A stretch of 64,000 bases of DNA from Rhizobium sp. C1 (GCF_021026335.1 NZ_JAJNCY010000001.1:682001-746000); one strand, 5' to 3'. Numbered from the stretch's first letter, positions 7,853 through 17,568 are shown. The notes: generated by a model from the sequence alone, not told the origin. Program-made: numbers and translations.

Positions 7853-10800
7853 ATGACTGACGTCAACGGCGGAAACGTCGGAGATCAGGGCGATGTTGCG
7901 CCGATTGAACCGGTTCCGGCATGTGTCGAACCGGTGCGGACCATTGTGCGCCGTCGCAGAGGCGCCGTGCGGCGTGTTTTCGTCGCTGTCATGGAACTCG
8001 TTCTTCTCGTCGCGCTGATCGTCGGCGGCCTCTATTTCGCCATCGAACGCGGTGTCTTTGACGACCTCTTGAAGCGGGAAGCGGTCAGTATCCTGACGCA
8101 GGCGGCCGGTGCGGAAAATTTCGCAGCCGAGGTCGGCTCCGCCACCCTTCGCTTCAACGCCTCCGGCCAGCTGGTGATCGACGCCAAGGATGTCGCCATT
8201 CGCCCGGCCGAAGGTGAGGGCGCGGCCTTCAGGACGGGACATGTCAAGATTGCCCTAGAGACGGCGTCGCTTCTGACCGGAAGGCTCAGCGTGTCTTCAG
8301 TTTCCGTCGATGGAACCGGGATCAATCTCGAGGCGCTGCCACAGCATTCGTCGGCTGCCAGCGCGGCATTTCGCGTCGACAGCATTCCGAACGCGCTGAA
8401 GGAAGCCTTTGCCGCACTCGATGCCTTCGACAACGCCAGCGCCAAGACCGATATCCGACAGCTCAAGCTGACCGGCATCAATTTCGAACTCCCGGCCAAG
8501 CAGATGCGCCATGCCAAGGTGGCGATCCGGCAGATTTTGCTGGAGCGGCGCACGGACGGCAACATCTCCATATCCGGCGATTATTCCGTCGATGGCGCGG
8601 AGGGTGATTTCAGCGCCGTCACACAACGCAGCGACACCGCGATCTCGGGGCTGACGGCTGATCTTTCCCGCTTCAATCTCAGCCCCTTCCTCATGGATCG
8701 CAGCCGTAGCGGCGAGCCGGTGATCGGGCTCGAGGGCGATCTGGGGCTCCATGTGGACGCCGAGCGCGCGACTGCCGACAAGCCCGGAGCGTTGAAACTG
8801 CGAGCGCAGCTTTCCGACGCCGCCTTCTATGGCGAAGCCAAGGCCTCGCCGGTGACGAAAGCCGAGCTTGTTGCGCATTACGATTTCAAGGCGGACAAGA
8901 TCGAGGTTGAGCCTTCGGTCTTCGAGTTCGGCGAGACGCGGCTTCCTTTCACGGGCGGGTTTATCGACATGGACCGGCTGGACCGGCCCGAGAAGACCGG
9001 AATCGGCATCGACCTGCTGATCGACCGCGGTCATGCCGCACCCGCCAATCTCGGTGATCAGCCCGTCGATTTCGTCGGCAAGGCCTTCGGCATTTTTTAT
9101 CCGGATAAGATGGAGCTTGTCGCTCCCGACATGGTGATCTCGTCGCAATCGGGATTTATCGGCGGTTCGGTCACCGTCAAATTCAAGGCGCCGCCGGCGC
9201 CCGGCATGCCGGGCGATTCGCCGGAGATCAGTCTGGGTCTGTTCACCCAAAGTGTTGCGGCGAACACGATCCGCGCGCTCTGGCCGTTCTGGATGGCGCC
9301 TGACGGGCGCAACTGGGTTTATGCCAATCTTTTCGGGGGGACGATCACCAACGGGTCGCTGGCCGTTTTCCTGCCGGCCGGGCGGCTGCCGTTTCATCCG
9401 GAAGACCATGTCACGCTGGATGAAAGTGAGCTGAAGATCCGCTTCGATATCGACAATGCGCGCGTGAGCATTGCCGGCGACATTCCGCCGATGCGCGACA
9501 CGGTGGCGCATTTCGAGATGATCGGCGATCACATCCAGACGACTATCAAGAAGGGAACGGCCTATTTTCCCTCGGGCCGCACGATCGACGCGACCGATGG
9601 CAGTTTCGTCATTGATGCCGTCAGCCGCGAGCCGGTGGTCGCCCAGGCGCAATTCAAATTGACAGGCGATGCCTCTGCACTCCTGGAGCTGACGACCTAC
9701 CGGCCGATTTCCTCAATGAAGGATACGGGCTTCAAGCCGGAAGATTTCTCCGGGCATGTGAGCGTTTCGCTCAAGGCCCGCTTTGCGCTCAAGGAGGAGG
9801 CGGGTGCGCGCCCCCCGGAATGGACGGCGCTGCTGAAGCTTTCCGACGTCTCCGTCAACAGGCCGCTGGGCAACCACAAGGTCACCAATATCGACGGCGA
9901 AATGACAATCAACCCCCTATCGGCGAGGTTGAAGGCGGATGCGAAGGTGGATGGCGTTCCGCTTCAGTTCAGCCTTGTCGAGCCGTTGAGCAAGGCGAGC
10001 CGGCTGAAGCGGCAGCGTGTGGTCACTGCCGATCTCGACGCCAAGCAGCTTGAAAAACTGGTGCCGGGCGTTGCGGATATTGTCTCCGGATCGCTCAATC
10101 TGCGCACCGAGTTGCGTGATGACGGGTCGCAGGCCGTCTCTGCGCGACTCGACAAGGCCAAGGTTCTCATCCCCTGGGCCGGCTGGGAGAAGGGAGCCGG
10201 TGTCCCGGCCTCCGTCGAGTTCGTCAGCCGCCAGGAGGGAGATCATTTCCAGATCAGCGATTTCGATTTCGCCGGCGAAGGATTTGGGGTGAAGGGCAGT
10301 CTGCAGACCGATGGCCAGGGGCTGGCCGTGGCGGAATTTTCCAAGGTCAAGCTTGCGCCAAGCGATGATGTAGCGGTCAAAATCGTGCGCAGCGCCGGTC
10401 GCTATGTCATTACCGCATCGGGCAAATCGGTGGATGCACGCGGCCTGCTGACACGAATGAAGTCTCCCGGCAGTTCGGTGGGCGGCGATTTCGATTTCTC
10501 CGTGAACGCCAAGATCGCCCTGATCACGGGTTTCAACAACGAGACCCTCAAGAACGTGGAGGCCGCCTATTCCGTCAAGAAGGGCAAGCCGGTGGCGGTC
10601 AAGCTGACGGCGGTGACGGGCAGCGATCAGGCCGTCGTGGCGAAGCTCTCACAGGATACCGGCATTGCGCGGTCGATCGACCTGACGGCGACCGATGCCG
10701 GTGCGTTGGCCCGCTTTACCGGGCTATACAACAATATGCGCGGCGGGCTCCTGAATGTCGGCATTCGCTATCTGGCCGATGGCGTCTGGCGCGGCGTCGT

Positions 10801-11266
10801 CGATGTGCGCGATTTCCAGCTGGTGAACGAACAGCGCCTTCAGGAAATCGTCTCGACCCGCTCCGGCAAGGACGGCAAGAGCCTGAATGATGCGGTGAAG
10901 AAGAATATCGACGTCAGCAGCCAGAAATTCTCGCGCGGCTATGGCCGCATCCTGATCGATGGTGAAACGATCCGTATCGAAAATGGTGTCGTGCGCGGCG
11001 AGCAGGTGGGCGCGACTTTCCAGGGCGTGCTTCGCGACGGCAATGGCCAGATGAATATGACCGGCACCTTCATGCCAGCCTATGGGCTGAACCGTCTTTT
11101 CGCGGAACTGCCGATCATCGGTCTCTTCCTCGGCAACGGCAAGGATCGCGGGCTGATCGGCATTACCTTCCGCCTTGCGGGGTCCGTCGAGCAGCCGGCC
11201 TTGCAGATCAACCCGCTGTCGCTGATCGCGCCGGGCGTGTTCCGGAGCATTTTCCAGTTTCAGTGA
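7853..11266 (+). CDS. Large AsmA/YhdP-like envelope protein
   Basis: An 1137-aa protein with one N-terminal membrane helix (residues about 45-68, FVAVMELVLLVALIVGGLYF) followed by a very long, beta-strand-rich periplasmic region, ending in an AsmA-like C-terminal segment (MNMTGTFMPAYGLNRLF...). This is the plan of the DUF3971/YhdP group of AsmA-like proteins, which are thought to form hydrophobic-groove bridges carrying phospholipid between the two membranes. The frame also allows a GTG at 7811, but ATG at 7853 follows a GGGAGGAG site and is preferred although the spacing is long. It is divergent from bcp and convergent with tyrS. Assignment to the AsmA superfamily is firm, the lipid-transport role is by analogy. 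Confidence 0.82.
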   Translation: MTDVNGGNVGDQGDVAPIEPVPACVEPVRTIVRRRRGAVRRVFVAVMELVLLVALIVGGLYFAIERGVFDDLLKREAVSILTQAAGAENFAAEVGSATLRFNASGQLVIDAKDVAIRPAEGEGAAFRTGHVKIALETASLLTGRLSVSSVSVDGTGINLEALPQHSSAASAAFRVDSIPNALKEAFAALDAFDNASAKTDIRQLKLTGINFELPAKQMRHAKVAIRQILLERRTDGNISISGDYSVDGAEGDFSAVTQRSDTAISGLTADLSRFNLSPFLMDRSRSGEPVIGLEGDLGLHVDAERATADKPGALKLRAQLSDAAFYGEAKASPVTKAELVAHYDFKADKIEVEPSVFEFGETRLPFTGGFIDMDRLDRPEKTGIGIDLLIDRGHAAPANLGDQPVDFVGKAFGIFYPDKMELVAPDMVISSQSGFIGGSVTVKFKAPPAPGMPGDSPEISLGLFTQSVAANTIRALWPFWMAPDGRNWVYANLFGGTITNGSLAVFLPAGRLPFHPEDHVTLDESELKIRFDIDNARVSIAGDIPPMRDTVAHFEMIGDHIQTTIKKGTAYFPSGRTIDATDGSFVIDAVSREPVVAQAQFKLTGDASALLELTTYRPISSMKDTGFKPEDFSGHVSVSLKARFALKEEAGARPPEWTALLKLSDVSVNRPLGNHKVTNIDGEMTINPLSARLKADAKVDGVPLQFSLVEPLSKASRLKRQRVVTADLDAKQLEKLVPGVADIVSGSLNLRTELRDDGSQAVSARLDKAKVLIPWAGWEKGAGVPASVEFVSRQEGDHFQISDFDFAGEGFGVKGSLQTDGQGLAVAEFSKVKLAPSDDVAVKIVRSAGRYVITASGKSVDARGLLTRMKSPGSSVGGDFDFSVNAKIALITGFNNETLKNVEAAYSVKKGKPVAVKLTAVTGSDQAVVAKLSQDTGIARSIDLTATDAGALARFTGLYNNMRGGLLNVGIRYLADGVWRGVVDVRDFQLVNEQRLQEIVSTRSGKDGKSLNDAVKKNIDVSSQKFSRGYGRILIDGETIRIENGVVRGEQVGATFQGVLRDGNGQMNMTGTFMPAYGLNRLFAELPIIGLFLGNGKDRGLIGITFRLAGSVEQPALQINPLSLIAPGVFRSIFQFQ

Positions 11267-11295
11267 GTTTTGCGAGAGGCTGCCGTGTCCTCTGC

Positions 11296-11326
11296 CGTCA
11301 GCCTCGCCACAGGGGCGAGACTGACG
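11296..11326. terminator. Hairpin between convergent AsmA-like gene and tyrS
   Basis: Inverted repeat CGTCAGCCTCGCC / GGCGAGACTGACG with one mismatch and a small loop sits 30 bp from each of two convergent stops. It closely resembles the ends (CGTCATCCTCG...) of the 156-bp repeats at 15.2, 19.4 and 20.0 kb, so it may be a solo end of that repeat used as a two-way terminator. Confidence 0.5.
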
Positions 11327-11356
11327 TTGGAGAGGAGGGGTTACCCGGCGAGGGTC

Positions 11357-12610
11357 TTACGCCGGGCGGACCAGAACGTGCTTCTTCTTGCCCATCGAGA
11401 CCTTGATCACGCCGTCGGCGGTGACATCGCCAGACCCGATCAACAGGCGCTCGTCGGTAACTGCCTTGTCGTTGATGCGGATCGCGCCGCCCTGGACGTG
11501 GCGGCGGGCTTCGCCGTTGGACGCGGCAAAGCCTGCTTTGACGAGCAGTGCCAGGAGGCCGATGCCGGCGTCGAGTTCGGCTTTCGCGACATCGACGGAG
11601 GGCAGGTTTTCGGCCAATGCGCCTTCCTCGAAGGTCTTGCGTGCGGTCTCGGCTGCCTCTTCCGCAGCGGCGCGCCCGTGCAACATGGCGGTCACTTCGG
11701 TGGCGAGGATTTTCTTGACCTCGTTGATTTCGGAGCCGGCCAGCTTCGACAGGCGGGCGATCTCGTCCATCGGCAGCGTCGTGTAGAGCTTGAGGAAGCG
11801 CGGCACGTCGGCGTCTTCGGTGTTGCGCCAGTACTGCCAGAAGTCATAGGCCGAGAGCATGGCCGGGTTCAGCCAGACGGCGCCGGTGGCGGACTTGCCC
11901 ATCTTCGCGCCGGACGCTGTCGTCAGGAGCGGCGAGGTCAGGGCGTAGAGCTGCGGCGTCCCCATGCGGTGACCGAGGTCGATGCCGTTGACGATGTTGC
12001 CCCACTGGTCGGAACCGCCCATCTGCAGGCGGCAGCCATAACGCTGCGACAGTTCCACGAAGTCGTAGGCCTGCAGGATCATGTAGTTGAATTCGAGGAA
12101 GGACAGCGACTGCTCGCGATCAAGCCGTGTCTTCACGCTGTCGAAGGACAGCATGCGGTTGACCGAGAAATGTTTGCCGACATCGCGCAGGAATTCGAGA
12201 TAGTTGAGCGAACGCAGCCATTCGGCGTTGTTGATCATCAACGCGTCCTTCGGGCCATCGCCATAATTGAGGTAGTTCGAGAAGACCTGCTTGATCGAGG
12301 CGATGTTGCTCTCGATCATATCGACCGTCATCAGCTGGCGGGCTTCTTCCTTGAAGGACGGGTCGCCGACCATGCCGGTGCCGCCGCCCATCAGCGAGAT
12401 CGGCCGGTGGCCGGTTTTCTGGAGCCAGTGCAGCATCATGATCTGAATGAGCGAGCCCGCATGCAGCGAGGGCGCGGTCGGATCGTAGCCGATATAGGCC
12501 GTCACGGTTTCCTTGGCGAGCAGGTCATCAAGGCCGCTCTCGTCGGAGACCTGATGAATGAAGCCGCGCTCGGAGAGCGTGCGAAGGAAATCGGACTTGA
12601 AGCCGGACAT
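11357..12610 (-). CDS. tyrS: Tyrosyl-tRNA synthetase
   Basis: Class I aminoacyl-tRNA synthetase charging tRNA-Tyr with tyrosine in the cytoplasm. The 417-aa length is normal for the bacterial enzyme. The HIGH-like motif is SLHAGSL (about 52-58), the KMSKS-like motif is [10 protein letters not shown] (about 228-237), the tyrosine pocket shows [20 protein letters not shown], and the C-terminal S4-like RNA-binding domain contains [16 protein letters not shown]. The frame runs on upstream to 13588 as a shadow of anmK; the real start is ATG at 12610, where the conserved MSGFKSDFL begins. A divergent gap of 120 bp separates it from anmK. Confidence 0.97.
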   Translation of the reverse strand: MSGFKSDFLRTLSERGFIHQVSDESGLDDLLAKETVTAYIGYDPTAPSLHAGSLIQIMMLHWLQKTGHRPISLMGGGTGMVGDPSFKEEARQLMTVDMIESNIASIKQVFSNYLNYGDGPKDALMINNAEWLRSLNYLEFLRDVGKHFSVNRMLSFDSVKTRLDREQSLSFLEFNYMILQAYDFVELSQRYGCRLQMGGSDQWGNIVNGIDLGHRMGTPQLYALTSPLLTTASGAKMGKSATGAVWLNPAMLSAYDFWQYWRNTEDADVPRFLKLYTTLPMDEIARLSKLAGSEINEVKKILATEVTAMLHGRAAAEEAAETARKTFEEGALAENLPSVDVAKAELDAGIGLLALLVKAGFAASNGEARRHVQGGAIRINDKAVTDERLLIGSGDVTADGVIKVSMGKKKHVLVRPA

Positions 12611-12730
12611 GGACGTAATCTCTCTGCACTCTTGACTGTAGACGTGTAATGGGCGTGCCTTTAGCACTGTTTTCAAGCGATTGCACCCGATTCCGCATCG
12701 AAAGCGATCTTTGAGGTGGGAGTTTATGGA

Positions 12731-13867
12731 ATGCTTGAGACCATGACCGCGATTGGCCTGATGAGCGGAACCTCGATGGACGGGGTCGATGTGGCGCTGA
12801 TCGAGACGGATGGCGAAGATTATGTCAAGCGCGGCCCGGCAATGGAATTTCCCTATGCGCCCGACTTTCGCCGGCGGCTGGCGGCCTCGCTGGAGGATGC
12901 CAAGGCGATCATGGAGCGCCGCGAGAGGCCGGGGAGCCTCGGTGACATCGAGCGCGAGATCACCGATCTGCATGCGGATGCGGTGAGGCGCTTTCTGGCG
13001 GCGAACTGGCTGAAGGCCGAGGATATCGGGGTCGTTGGCTTTCACGGCCAGACGGTCATCCACCGGCCGGATCAGGGCTATACGGTGCAGATCGGGGACG
13101 GTCTTTCGCTGGCTAAACAAATTGGCATTCCGGTCGTTTTCGACATGCGCGCCAATGACATGACGCATGGCGGGCAGGGCGCGCCGCTGGTGCCGGCCTA
13201 TCATGCGGCGCTGGCGCGCGGGCTCTACTGGGACCAGTTCCCGGTCGTCTTCGTCAATATCGGCGGGATTTCGAACCTCACCCATATCGGCGCGGATGGC
13301 GAGATCGTCGCCTTTGACAGCGGGCCGGGCAATACGCTGATCGACCAATGGGTCGAGGCGGAGGCCGGCATTCCCTATGATGCCGGCGGGGCGATTGCCT
13401 CGGAGGGCGTGGTGAACACGGTTCTGGCCGAGCGCTATCTGTCGCATTCCTTCTTCACCGACGAGAAACGCCGCTCTCTGGACCGCAACGACTTTCTGCC
13501 GCCGGAGAGCCATGAGGTCGGTCTGCATGATGGCGCGCGGACGCTCGCCCATGTCAGCGCCGCCGCGATCCTGAAATCGGCGCGTCACCTGCCGGTGAGG
13601 CCGCGCACCTATATTGTCTGTGGTGGAGGGCGGCTTAACCGCGCCATTGTCGGCGACCTCGACCGGATGGCGGGCGAGGAGGGCGCAAGGGTGGTGATCG
13701 CCGAGGATCTGGGCTTCAACGGCGCGGGCATGGAGGCGGAGGCCTGGGCCTATCTCGCCGTGCGCTCTCTCAAGGACTTGCCGCTGACCTATCCGGGGAC
13801 CACTGGAGTGCGGGCGCCGGTGTCTGGTGGAGTGCTGGTGCTGCCAGAGACCAAAGTTCAGTCGTAA
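12731..13867 (+). CDS. anmK: Anhydro-N-acetylmuramic acid kinase
   Basis: Cell-wall recycling enzyme that opens and phosphorylates 1,6-anhydro-MurNAc to MurNAc-6-phosphate. The ATP site [18 protein letters not shown] lies at the N-terminus, GFHGQTV and [12 protein letters not shown] follow, [10 protein letters not shown] is the phosphate-2 loop, and [10 protein letters not shown] lies near the C-terminus, all in family order. Length (378 aa) is normal. ATG at 12731 follows GGGAG at eight bases and is preferred over the GTG at 12716. Divergent to tyrS. Confidence 0.95.
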   Translation: MLETMTAIGLMSGTSMDGVDVALIETDGEDYVKRGPAMEFPYAPDFRRRLAASLEDAKAIMERRERPGSLGDIEREITDLHADAVRRFLAANWLKAEDIGVVGFHGQTVIHRPDQGYTVQIGDGLSLAKQIGIPVVFDMRANDMTHGGQGAPLVPAYHAALARGLYWDQFPVVFVNIGGISNLTHIGADGEIVAFDSGPGNTLIDQWVEAEAGIPYDAGGAIASEGVVNTVLAERYLSHSFFTDEKRRSLDRNDFLPPESHEVGLHDGARTLAHVSAAAILKSARHLPVRPRTYIVCGGGRLNRAIVGDLDRMAGEEGARVVIAEDLGFNGAGMEAEAWAYLAVRSLKDLPLTYPGTTGVRAPVSGGVLVLPETKVQS

Positions 13868-13915
13868 GTTAGCTCATATTGCCTTTGGTTGGCCGATCGA
13901 AGCTGAGCGGTTGCC

Positions 13916-14767
13916 TCACCGTCCGAACGTCTTTGCGAAAGCCTCGCCATCTTTCAGGCCGATCTCATAGGCGCGGCGCAATCCATTCGGATCGCGGATG
14001 GTGAAGTTGTTCACGGTCACGGGTTCCGAGGGACTGACAACCGTGCGGTTTGGCGTGGAAGGCGGCACGCGGCCGTGCCGGGTGGTCAGCAGAAGTGTGC
14101 GGCCACCTTGCTCCTCGGTTCCTTCCAGCATCAGAAGCGGCGGATTGTCGACCAGCCCGCCATCGAGGCAGGGACGGCCATGGATGCGGCCGACGCGCAT
14201 GAAGGGCGGCACGGATGCGGTGGCAAGCAGGCCGTCGATCAGGTCGCGGGCGGTCTGCATCTCATGCGTCGAAATCCAGGCGGGGGACAGGCCGAGATAG
14301 CGCCCCGCCTTGGAATAGGCTCCGCCGGTGACGCGTTTCTCAAGCTGATAGGCGGCAATGGAACCGAGAGCCGCAATCGCCGAGGGCATGAGCGGCGGCG
14401 GGCGTGAGACCTGCATGAGGATGGGCGGCTGGGCCTTCAGTGTCTCCAGATCGCCGTCGTCGAACATGGTTGCGAGGAATTCATCGAACAGGCCGCCAAC
14501 AACGAAGGGCGAGCGGCCGAAGACGAGGTTCTTCCAGACGACATCCGGCAGGCCCTTCTCCGCGAAGGCAATCGCCGCCTCGCGCACCTGCCGCGCCTTG
14601 CCAGCGAGATTCATCGCGCAGTGATAGGCGCCGGCCGAGACGGTGACATAGTAATCCGGACGCTGCGGATGAAGGCCGTTGAAAGCCTCCCAAAAGCCGG
14701 ACTGCCAGTAACAACGATTGCCGCCCCCGGCAAAGCCGATGGCATCGAAACGGATGGATTGGGACAT
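13916..14767 (-). CDS. Patatin-like phospholipase
   Basis: A 283-aa patatin-family serine hydrolase, expected to act on acyl chains of lipids. The oxyanion loop GGGNR (14-18), nucleophile region TVSAGA with Ser44, and the catalytic aspartate in DGGLVDNPP (Asp201) are all present, so the Ser-Asp dyad is intact. The nucleophile motif has Thr where most members carry Gly (usual GxSxG). No signal peptide is visible, so it is probably cytoplasmic. It is transcribed alone, convergent with anmK. Confidence 0.85.
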   Translation of the reverse strand: MSQSIRFDAIGFAGGGNRCYWQSGFWEAFNGLHPQRPDYYVTVSAGAYHCAMNLAGKARQVREAAIAFAEKGLPDVVWKNLVFGRSPFVVGGLFDEFLATMFDDGDLETLKAQPPILMQVSRPPPLMPSAIAALGSIAAYQLEKRVTGGAYSKAGRYLGLSPAWISTHEMQTARDLIDGLLATASVPPFMRVGRIHGRPCLDGGLVDNPPLLMLEGTEEQGGRTLLLTTRHGRVPPSTPNRTVVSPSEPVTVNNFTIRDPNGLRRAYEIGLKDGEAFAKTFGR

Positions 14768-14874
14768 CGTTGAGTGCTGCTGATTGACGGAGACGTAAAG
14801 GGAAGCGGGATCAGAGCAAGGCGGGGTGGGTTTGTCAATGCGGGAGAGCGGCTGGGTTTTTAAGGCCGATCGTT

Positions 14875-15081
14875 CTATTTGCGAAGAAGGGCTAAGCCTT
14901 CTTCTACGCGGCCTTTACCCCGCTCCTGCATGTCGCGAAACTGCAGATAAGCGTCGTAGTCTTTTGCTATGTGAGCCGCTGCTTTTCCAAGCAGTTCACT
15001 CGCCGTGATCCCGTTGATTGCCGCGGCAGCGTGAACCTTCTCTTCTATCTCTGCAGTGATTTCGATTACGATGGTGCCCAT
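14875..15081 (-). CDS. Small antitoxin-like protein, orphan
   Basis: A 68-aa protein starting MGTIVIEITAEIEEKVHAAA. The short N-terminal strand followed by two helices (AAAAINGITASELLGKAAAH, then KDYDAYLQFRDMQERGKGR) is the outline of a ribbon-helix-helix antitoxin such as ParD/RelB-like proteins, whose strand pairs as a dimer on DNA. ATG at 15081 is preferred over the GTG at 15111. No toxin gene lies on either side: downstream is the patatin gene 107 bp away and upstream is a 156-bp repeat. The family call is from overall shape only. Confidence 0.55.
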   Translation of the reverse strand: MGTIVIEITAEIEEKVHAAAAINGITASELLGKAAAHIAKDYDAYLQFRDMQERGKGRVEEGLALLRK

Positions 15082-15182
15082 GCTTCCGATCCGTTTGAAA
15101 CCAGAACTCACATGGGGCGCATGATGCGCTTAAAAGTTTTCTCTCGCAAACGACAAGTGAAGACGCGTGCTGCTTTTCACTC

Positions 15183-15338
15183 CGTCATCCTCGGGCTTGT
15201 CCCGAGGATCTGCTATGGTCTGTCTCGCCCCATCGTGAATGGCTTGAAACGGGAGTTTGCTTAAGCCACGGTGGCTCTGCCAGATCGTTGAAATCTCGTT
15301 TTCGTCAGTAGATCCTCGCCACAGGGGCGAGGATGACG
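15183..15338. repeat. 156-bp palindromic repeat, copy C
   Basis: First of three copies of an element whose terminal inverted repeats (CGTCATCCTCGGGCTTGTCC at the left, its mirror at the right) are themselves hairpins. This copy is inverted relative to copies A and B: the CTACTGACGAAAACGAGA block that follows the left end in A and B is found here on the opposite strand, next to the right end. It carries no gene and lies between the antitoxin-like gene and the hydrolase gene. Confidence 0.8.
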
Positions 15339-15381
15339 GTTCGTGAGGGGCGAGCGTTAGCATGTCCCCCAAACTGCGTCC

Positions 15382-16059
15382 TTACCGGATCCGCTTCGCC
15401 GCCGGTTCCGGGACCAGATCGCCGGCCAGCCGTCGGTCGAGGTAGTCCTCGCATTCGGCCATCAGCGGTTCCATCTGGTTGGAGAAGAAGTGGTTGGCGC
15501 CGGGGATGGTCTTGTGGGTGATGAGAATGCCCTTCTGGGCCTTCAGCTTCTCGACGAGACCGTTGACGTCCTTTTCAGGTGCCACGCGGTCGGCATCGCC
15601 GGAGACGATCAGGCCGGAAGACGGGCAGGGGGCGAGGAAGGAGAAGTCATAGATGTTCGGCTGCGGCGCGACCGAGATGAAGCCTTCGATTTCCGGGCGG
15701 CGCATCAGGAGCTGCATGCCGATCCAGGCGCCGAAAGAGTAACCTGCAACCCAGCAGTTCTTCGAATCGGTGTGCATGGACTGCACCCAGTCGAGCGCCG
15801 AGGCTGCGTCGGACAGTTCGCCCGCGCCATGGTCGAATTCGCCCTGGCTGCGCCCGATGCCGCGGAAGTTGAAGCGGAGCGTCGTGAAACCGCGCTTCTG
15901 GAACATGTAGAAGAGCTGGTAGACGATCTGGTTGTTCATCGTGCCGCCGAACTGCGGATGCGGATGCAGGATGATGGCGATCGGGGCGTTCTTTTCCTTG
16001 GACGGCTGGTAGCGACCCTCAAGACGGCCGGCCGGGCCATTGAAAATGATTTCGGGCAT
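15382..16059 (-). CDS. Alpha/beta hydrolase (COG2945 type)
   Basis: A 225-aa alpha/beta hydrolase resembling dienelactone hydrolase-like proteins. The oxyanion region ILHPHPQFGGTMNN, the nucleophile elbow GYSFGAW (Ser about 109), the aspartate in VSGDADRVAP and the histidine in IPGANHFF form a complete catalytic triad. The substrate is unknown. It is read away from the suf operon, so its promoter shares the 210-bp divergent region that contains the iron-responsive sites, and it may respond to them. Confidence 0.85.
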   Translation of the reverse strand: MPEIIFNGPAGRLEGRYQPSKEKNAPIAIILHPHPQFGGTMNNQIVYQLFYMFQKRGFTTLRFNFRGIGRSQGEFDHGAGELSDAASALDWVQSMHTDSKNCWVAGYSFGAWIGMQLLMRRPEIEGFISVAPQPNIYDFSFLAPCPSSGLIVSGDADRVAPEKDVNGLVEKLKAQKGILITHKTIPGANHFFSNQMEPLMAECEDYLDRRLAGDLVPEPAAKRIR

Positions 16060-16111
16060 AATTTCTCCGGTCTGTTGCCGGTTCTAACCGCGAAAAGGAC
16101 GTGTTAGTACT

Positions 16112-16126
16112 TGACGAAACAAGTCA
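16112..16126. promoter_or_regulatory. RirA-type iron-responsive operator (IRO box)
   Basis: TGA-N9-TCA (TGACGAAACAAGTCA), the palindromic form of the IRO box bound by RirA in Rhizobiaceae. It overlaps a candidate -35 hexamer TTGACG at 16111-16116, placed 17 bases before TAAACC at 16134, so binding would block the suf promoter when iron is plentiful. RirA control of rhizobial suf genes is established; use of this particular site is inferred. Confidence 0.65.
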
Positions 16127-16142
16127 GCTTTTCTAAACCTAG

Positions 16143-16159
16143 TTTAGAACCATTCGAAA
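16143..16159. promoter_or_regulatory. Irr-type iron control element
   Basis: TTTAGAA-CCA-TTCGAAA, one base off the Irr-box/ICE pattern TTTAGAA-N3-TTCTAAA. It directly follows the IRO box, and its left half also forms an 8-3-8 inverted repeat with 16131-16138 (TTCTAAAC-CTA-GTTTAGAA). Paired RirA and Irr sites before suf fit the known joint iron control in Agrobacterium and Rhizobium. Confidence 0.6.
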
Positions 16160-16270
16160 AAGTCGGACTTAGGCCCGCTTTCCTGATGGGCATGTCTCTT
16201 ACGGCATGCAATGCTGAAATTTCAAGAAAAATGCGTCATCCCAAAAGGCTGGCGAAATAGACGGCAAGTC

Positions 16271-17437
16271 ATGGCTGGAAAGCGAACATATCTGGACTGG
16301 AACGCGACTGCGCCGCTTCTTGATGAAGCGCGTGACGCGATGCTGTCCGCGCTGGCGCTGCCGGGTAACGCCTCGTCCGTTCATGTCGAGGGCCGGGCTG
16401 CTCGGGCCGTGATCGACCGGGCGCGCGACAAGGTGGCGGCGCTGGTTGGCGCAAAGCCGGCGAATGTCGTCTTCACCTCGGGCGCGACGGAAGCTGCCAA
16501 TCTGGTGCTGACGCCGGATTTCCGTATGGGGCGCTCACGCCTTAAGGTTTCAAAATCGTATGTTTCGTCTATCGAACATCCTGCGCTTCGCGAGGGTGGG
16601 CGGTTTGCGAAAGAATATGCCGTTGAAATACCGGTGACGGCTGCAGGTGTCATCGATCTCGAGGCTGTGGATACTCTGCTTTCGGGGCACGACATGGCGG
16701 CAGGGTTGCCGCTGGTGGCCGTTATGCTGGCGAATAACGAGACGGGCATTGTTCAGCCCGTTGCAGAGGTTGCGGCGCTGGTGCGCAAGGCCGGTGGCAT
16801 TTTTGTTTGCGACGCCGTGCAGGCTGCGGGTCGCGTGCCGGTTTCCATCGATGCCATCGGTGCGGATTTCCTGATCCTCTCGGCCCACAAGATCGGCGGG
16901 CCGAAGGGAGCAGGCGCGCTGGTTTCGCGTGGTGAAGCCATGATGCCGGCACCTCTTTTGCGTGGCGGCGGCCATGAGAAGGGGCATCGGGCAGGGACGG
17001 AGAATATCGCTGCGATTGCCGGCTTTGGCGCGGCGGCGGAATATCAACGCCAAAACCTTGAAGCACGGGCTGAGAGCCTCCAGCTTAAGAGGGACCGGCT
17101 GGAAAGCGCGATGCGCCGCGTCTGCCCGGAGATCATCATCCATGGCGCGGATAGCCTGAGGATACCCAATACATCGTTCTTTTCCGTGCCAGGGCTGAAA
17201 TCCGAGACGGGGCAGATTGCGTTTGATCTTGAAGGGGTTGCACTCTCTGCAGGCTCCGCCTGTTCGTCCGGCAAGGTGGGCGAAAGCCATGTGCTGGCCG
17301 CGATGGGCTTCGACCCGAAGCTTGGCGCACTGCGCGCCTCGATTGGGCCGGAAACCACGGAAGACGATATCGACCACGCCATTGCCGCCTTTGAACGGCT
17401 TCTGGCGCGGCTCAATCGGCAGGGCGCTGCCGCTTGA
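16271..17437 (+). CDS. Cysteine desulfurase, IscS/NifS type, first suf gene
   Basis: PLP-dependent class V aminotransferase that takes sulfur from cysteine for Fe-S cluster building. The PLP lysine is in SAHKIGG (Lys207) and the persulfide cysteine in SAGSACSSGKVGESH (Cys331), the arrangement of group I (IscS/NifS) enzymes, unlike the SufS encoded later in the same operon. ANNETG and GHRAGTEN are further family motifs. The frame is open 20 codons upstream to 16211, but ATG at 16271 places the conserved TYLDWNATAP near the N-terminus as in relatives. Length 388 aa. Start of the suf operon behind the RirA and Irr sites. Confidence 0.9.
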   Translation: MAGKRTYLDWNATAPLLDEARDAMLSALALPGNASSVHVEGRAARAVIDRARDKVAALVGAKPANVVFTSGATEAANLVLTPDFRMGRSRLKVSKSYVSSIEHPALREGGRFAKEYAVEIPVTAAGVIDLEAVDTLLSGHDMAAGLPLVAVMLANNETGIVQPVAEVAALVRKAGGIFVCDAVQAAGRVPVSIDAIGADFLILSAHKIGGPKGAGALVSRGEAMMPAPLLRGGGHEKGHRAGTENIAAIAGFGAAAEYQRQNLEARAESLQLKRDRLESAMRRVCPEIIIHGADSLRIPNTSFFSVPGLKSETGQIAFDLEGVALSAGSACSSGKVGESHVLAAMGFDPKLGALRASIGPETTEDDIDHAIAAFERLLARLNRQGAAA

Positions 17438-17568
17438 ATACGTGACAAGATAAGACTTGAGGAAAAGCAATTTTCCTTGCGGAGCCGCTGCAATCGCTGC
17501 AAAAGCTCCGGCCAACAGATGAAGATGACAAGCTGCCGGTTCTTGAGCCGGCAAGATTGGAGCACACC

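Noticed and set aside
8297-9652. Minus-strand frame of 451 codons inside the AsmA-like gene
   Set aside because: Shadow frame rich in Arg, with no domain and no ribosome site.
12611-13588. N-terminal extension of tyrS over anmK
   Set aside because: The added 326 residues are the antisense reading of anmK; TyrS homology and a proper ATG begin at 12610.
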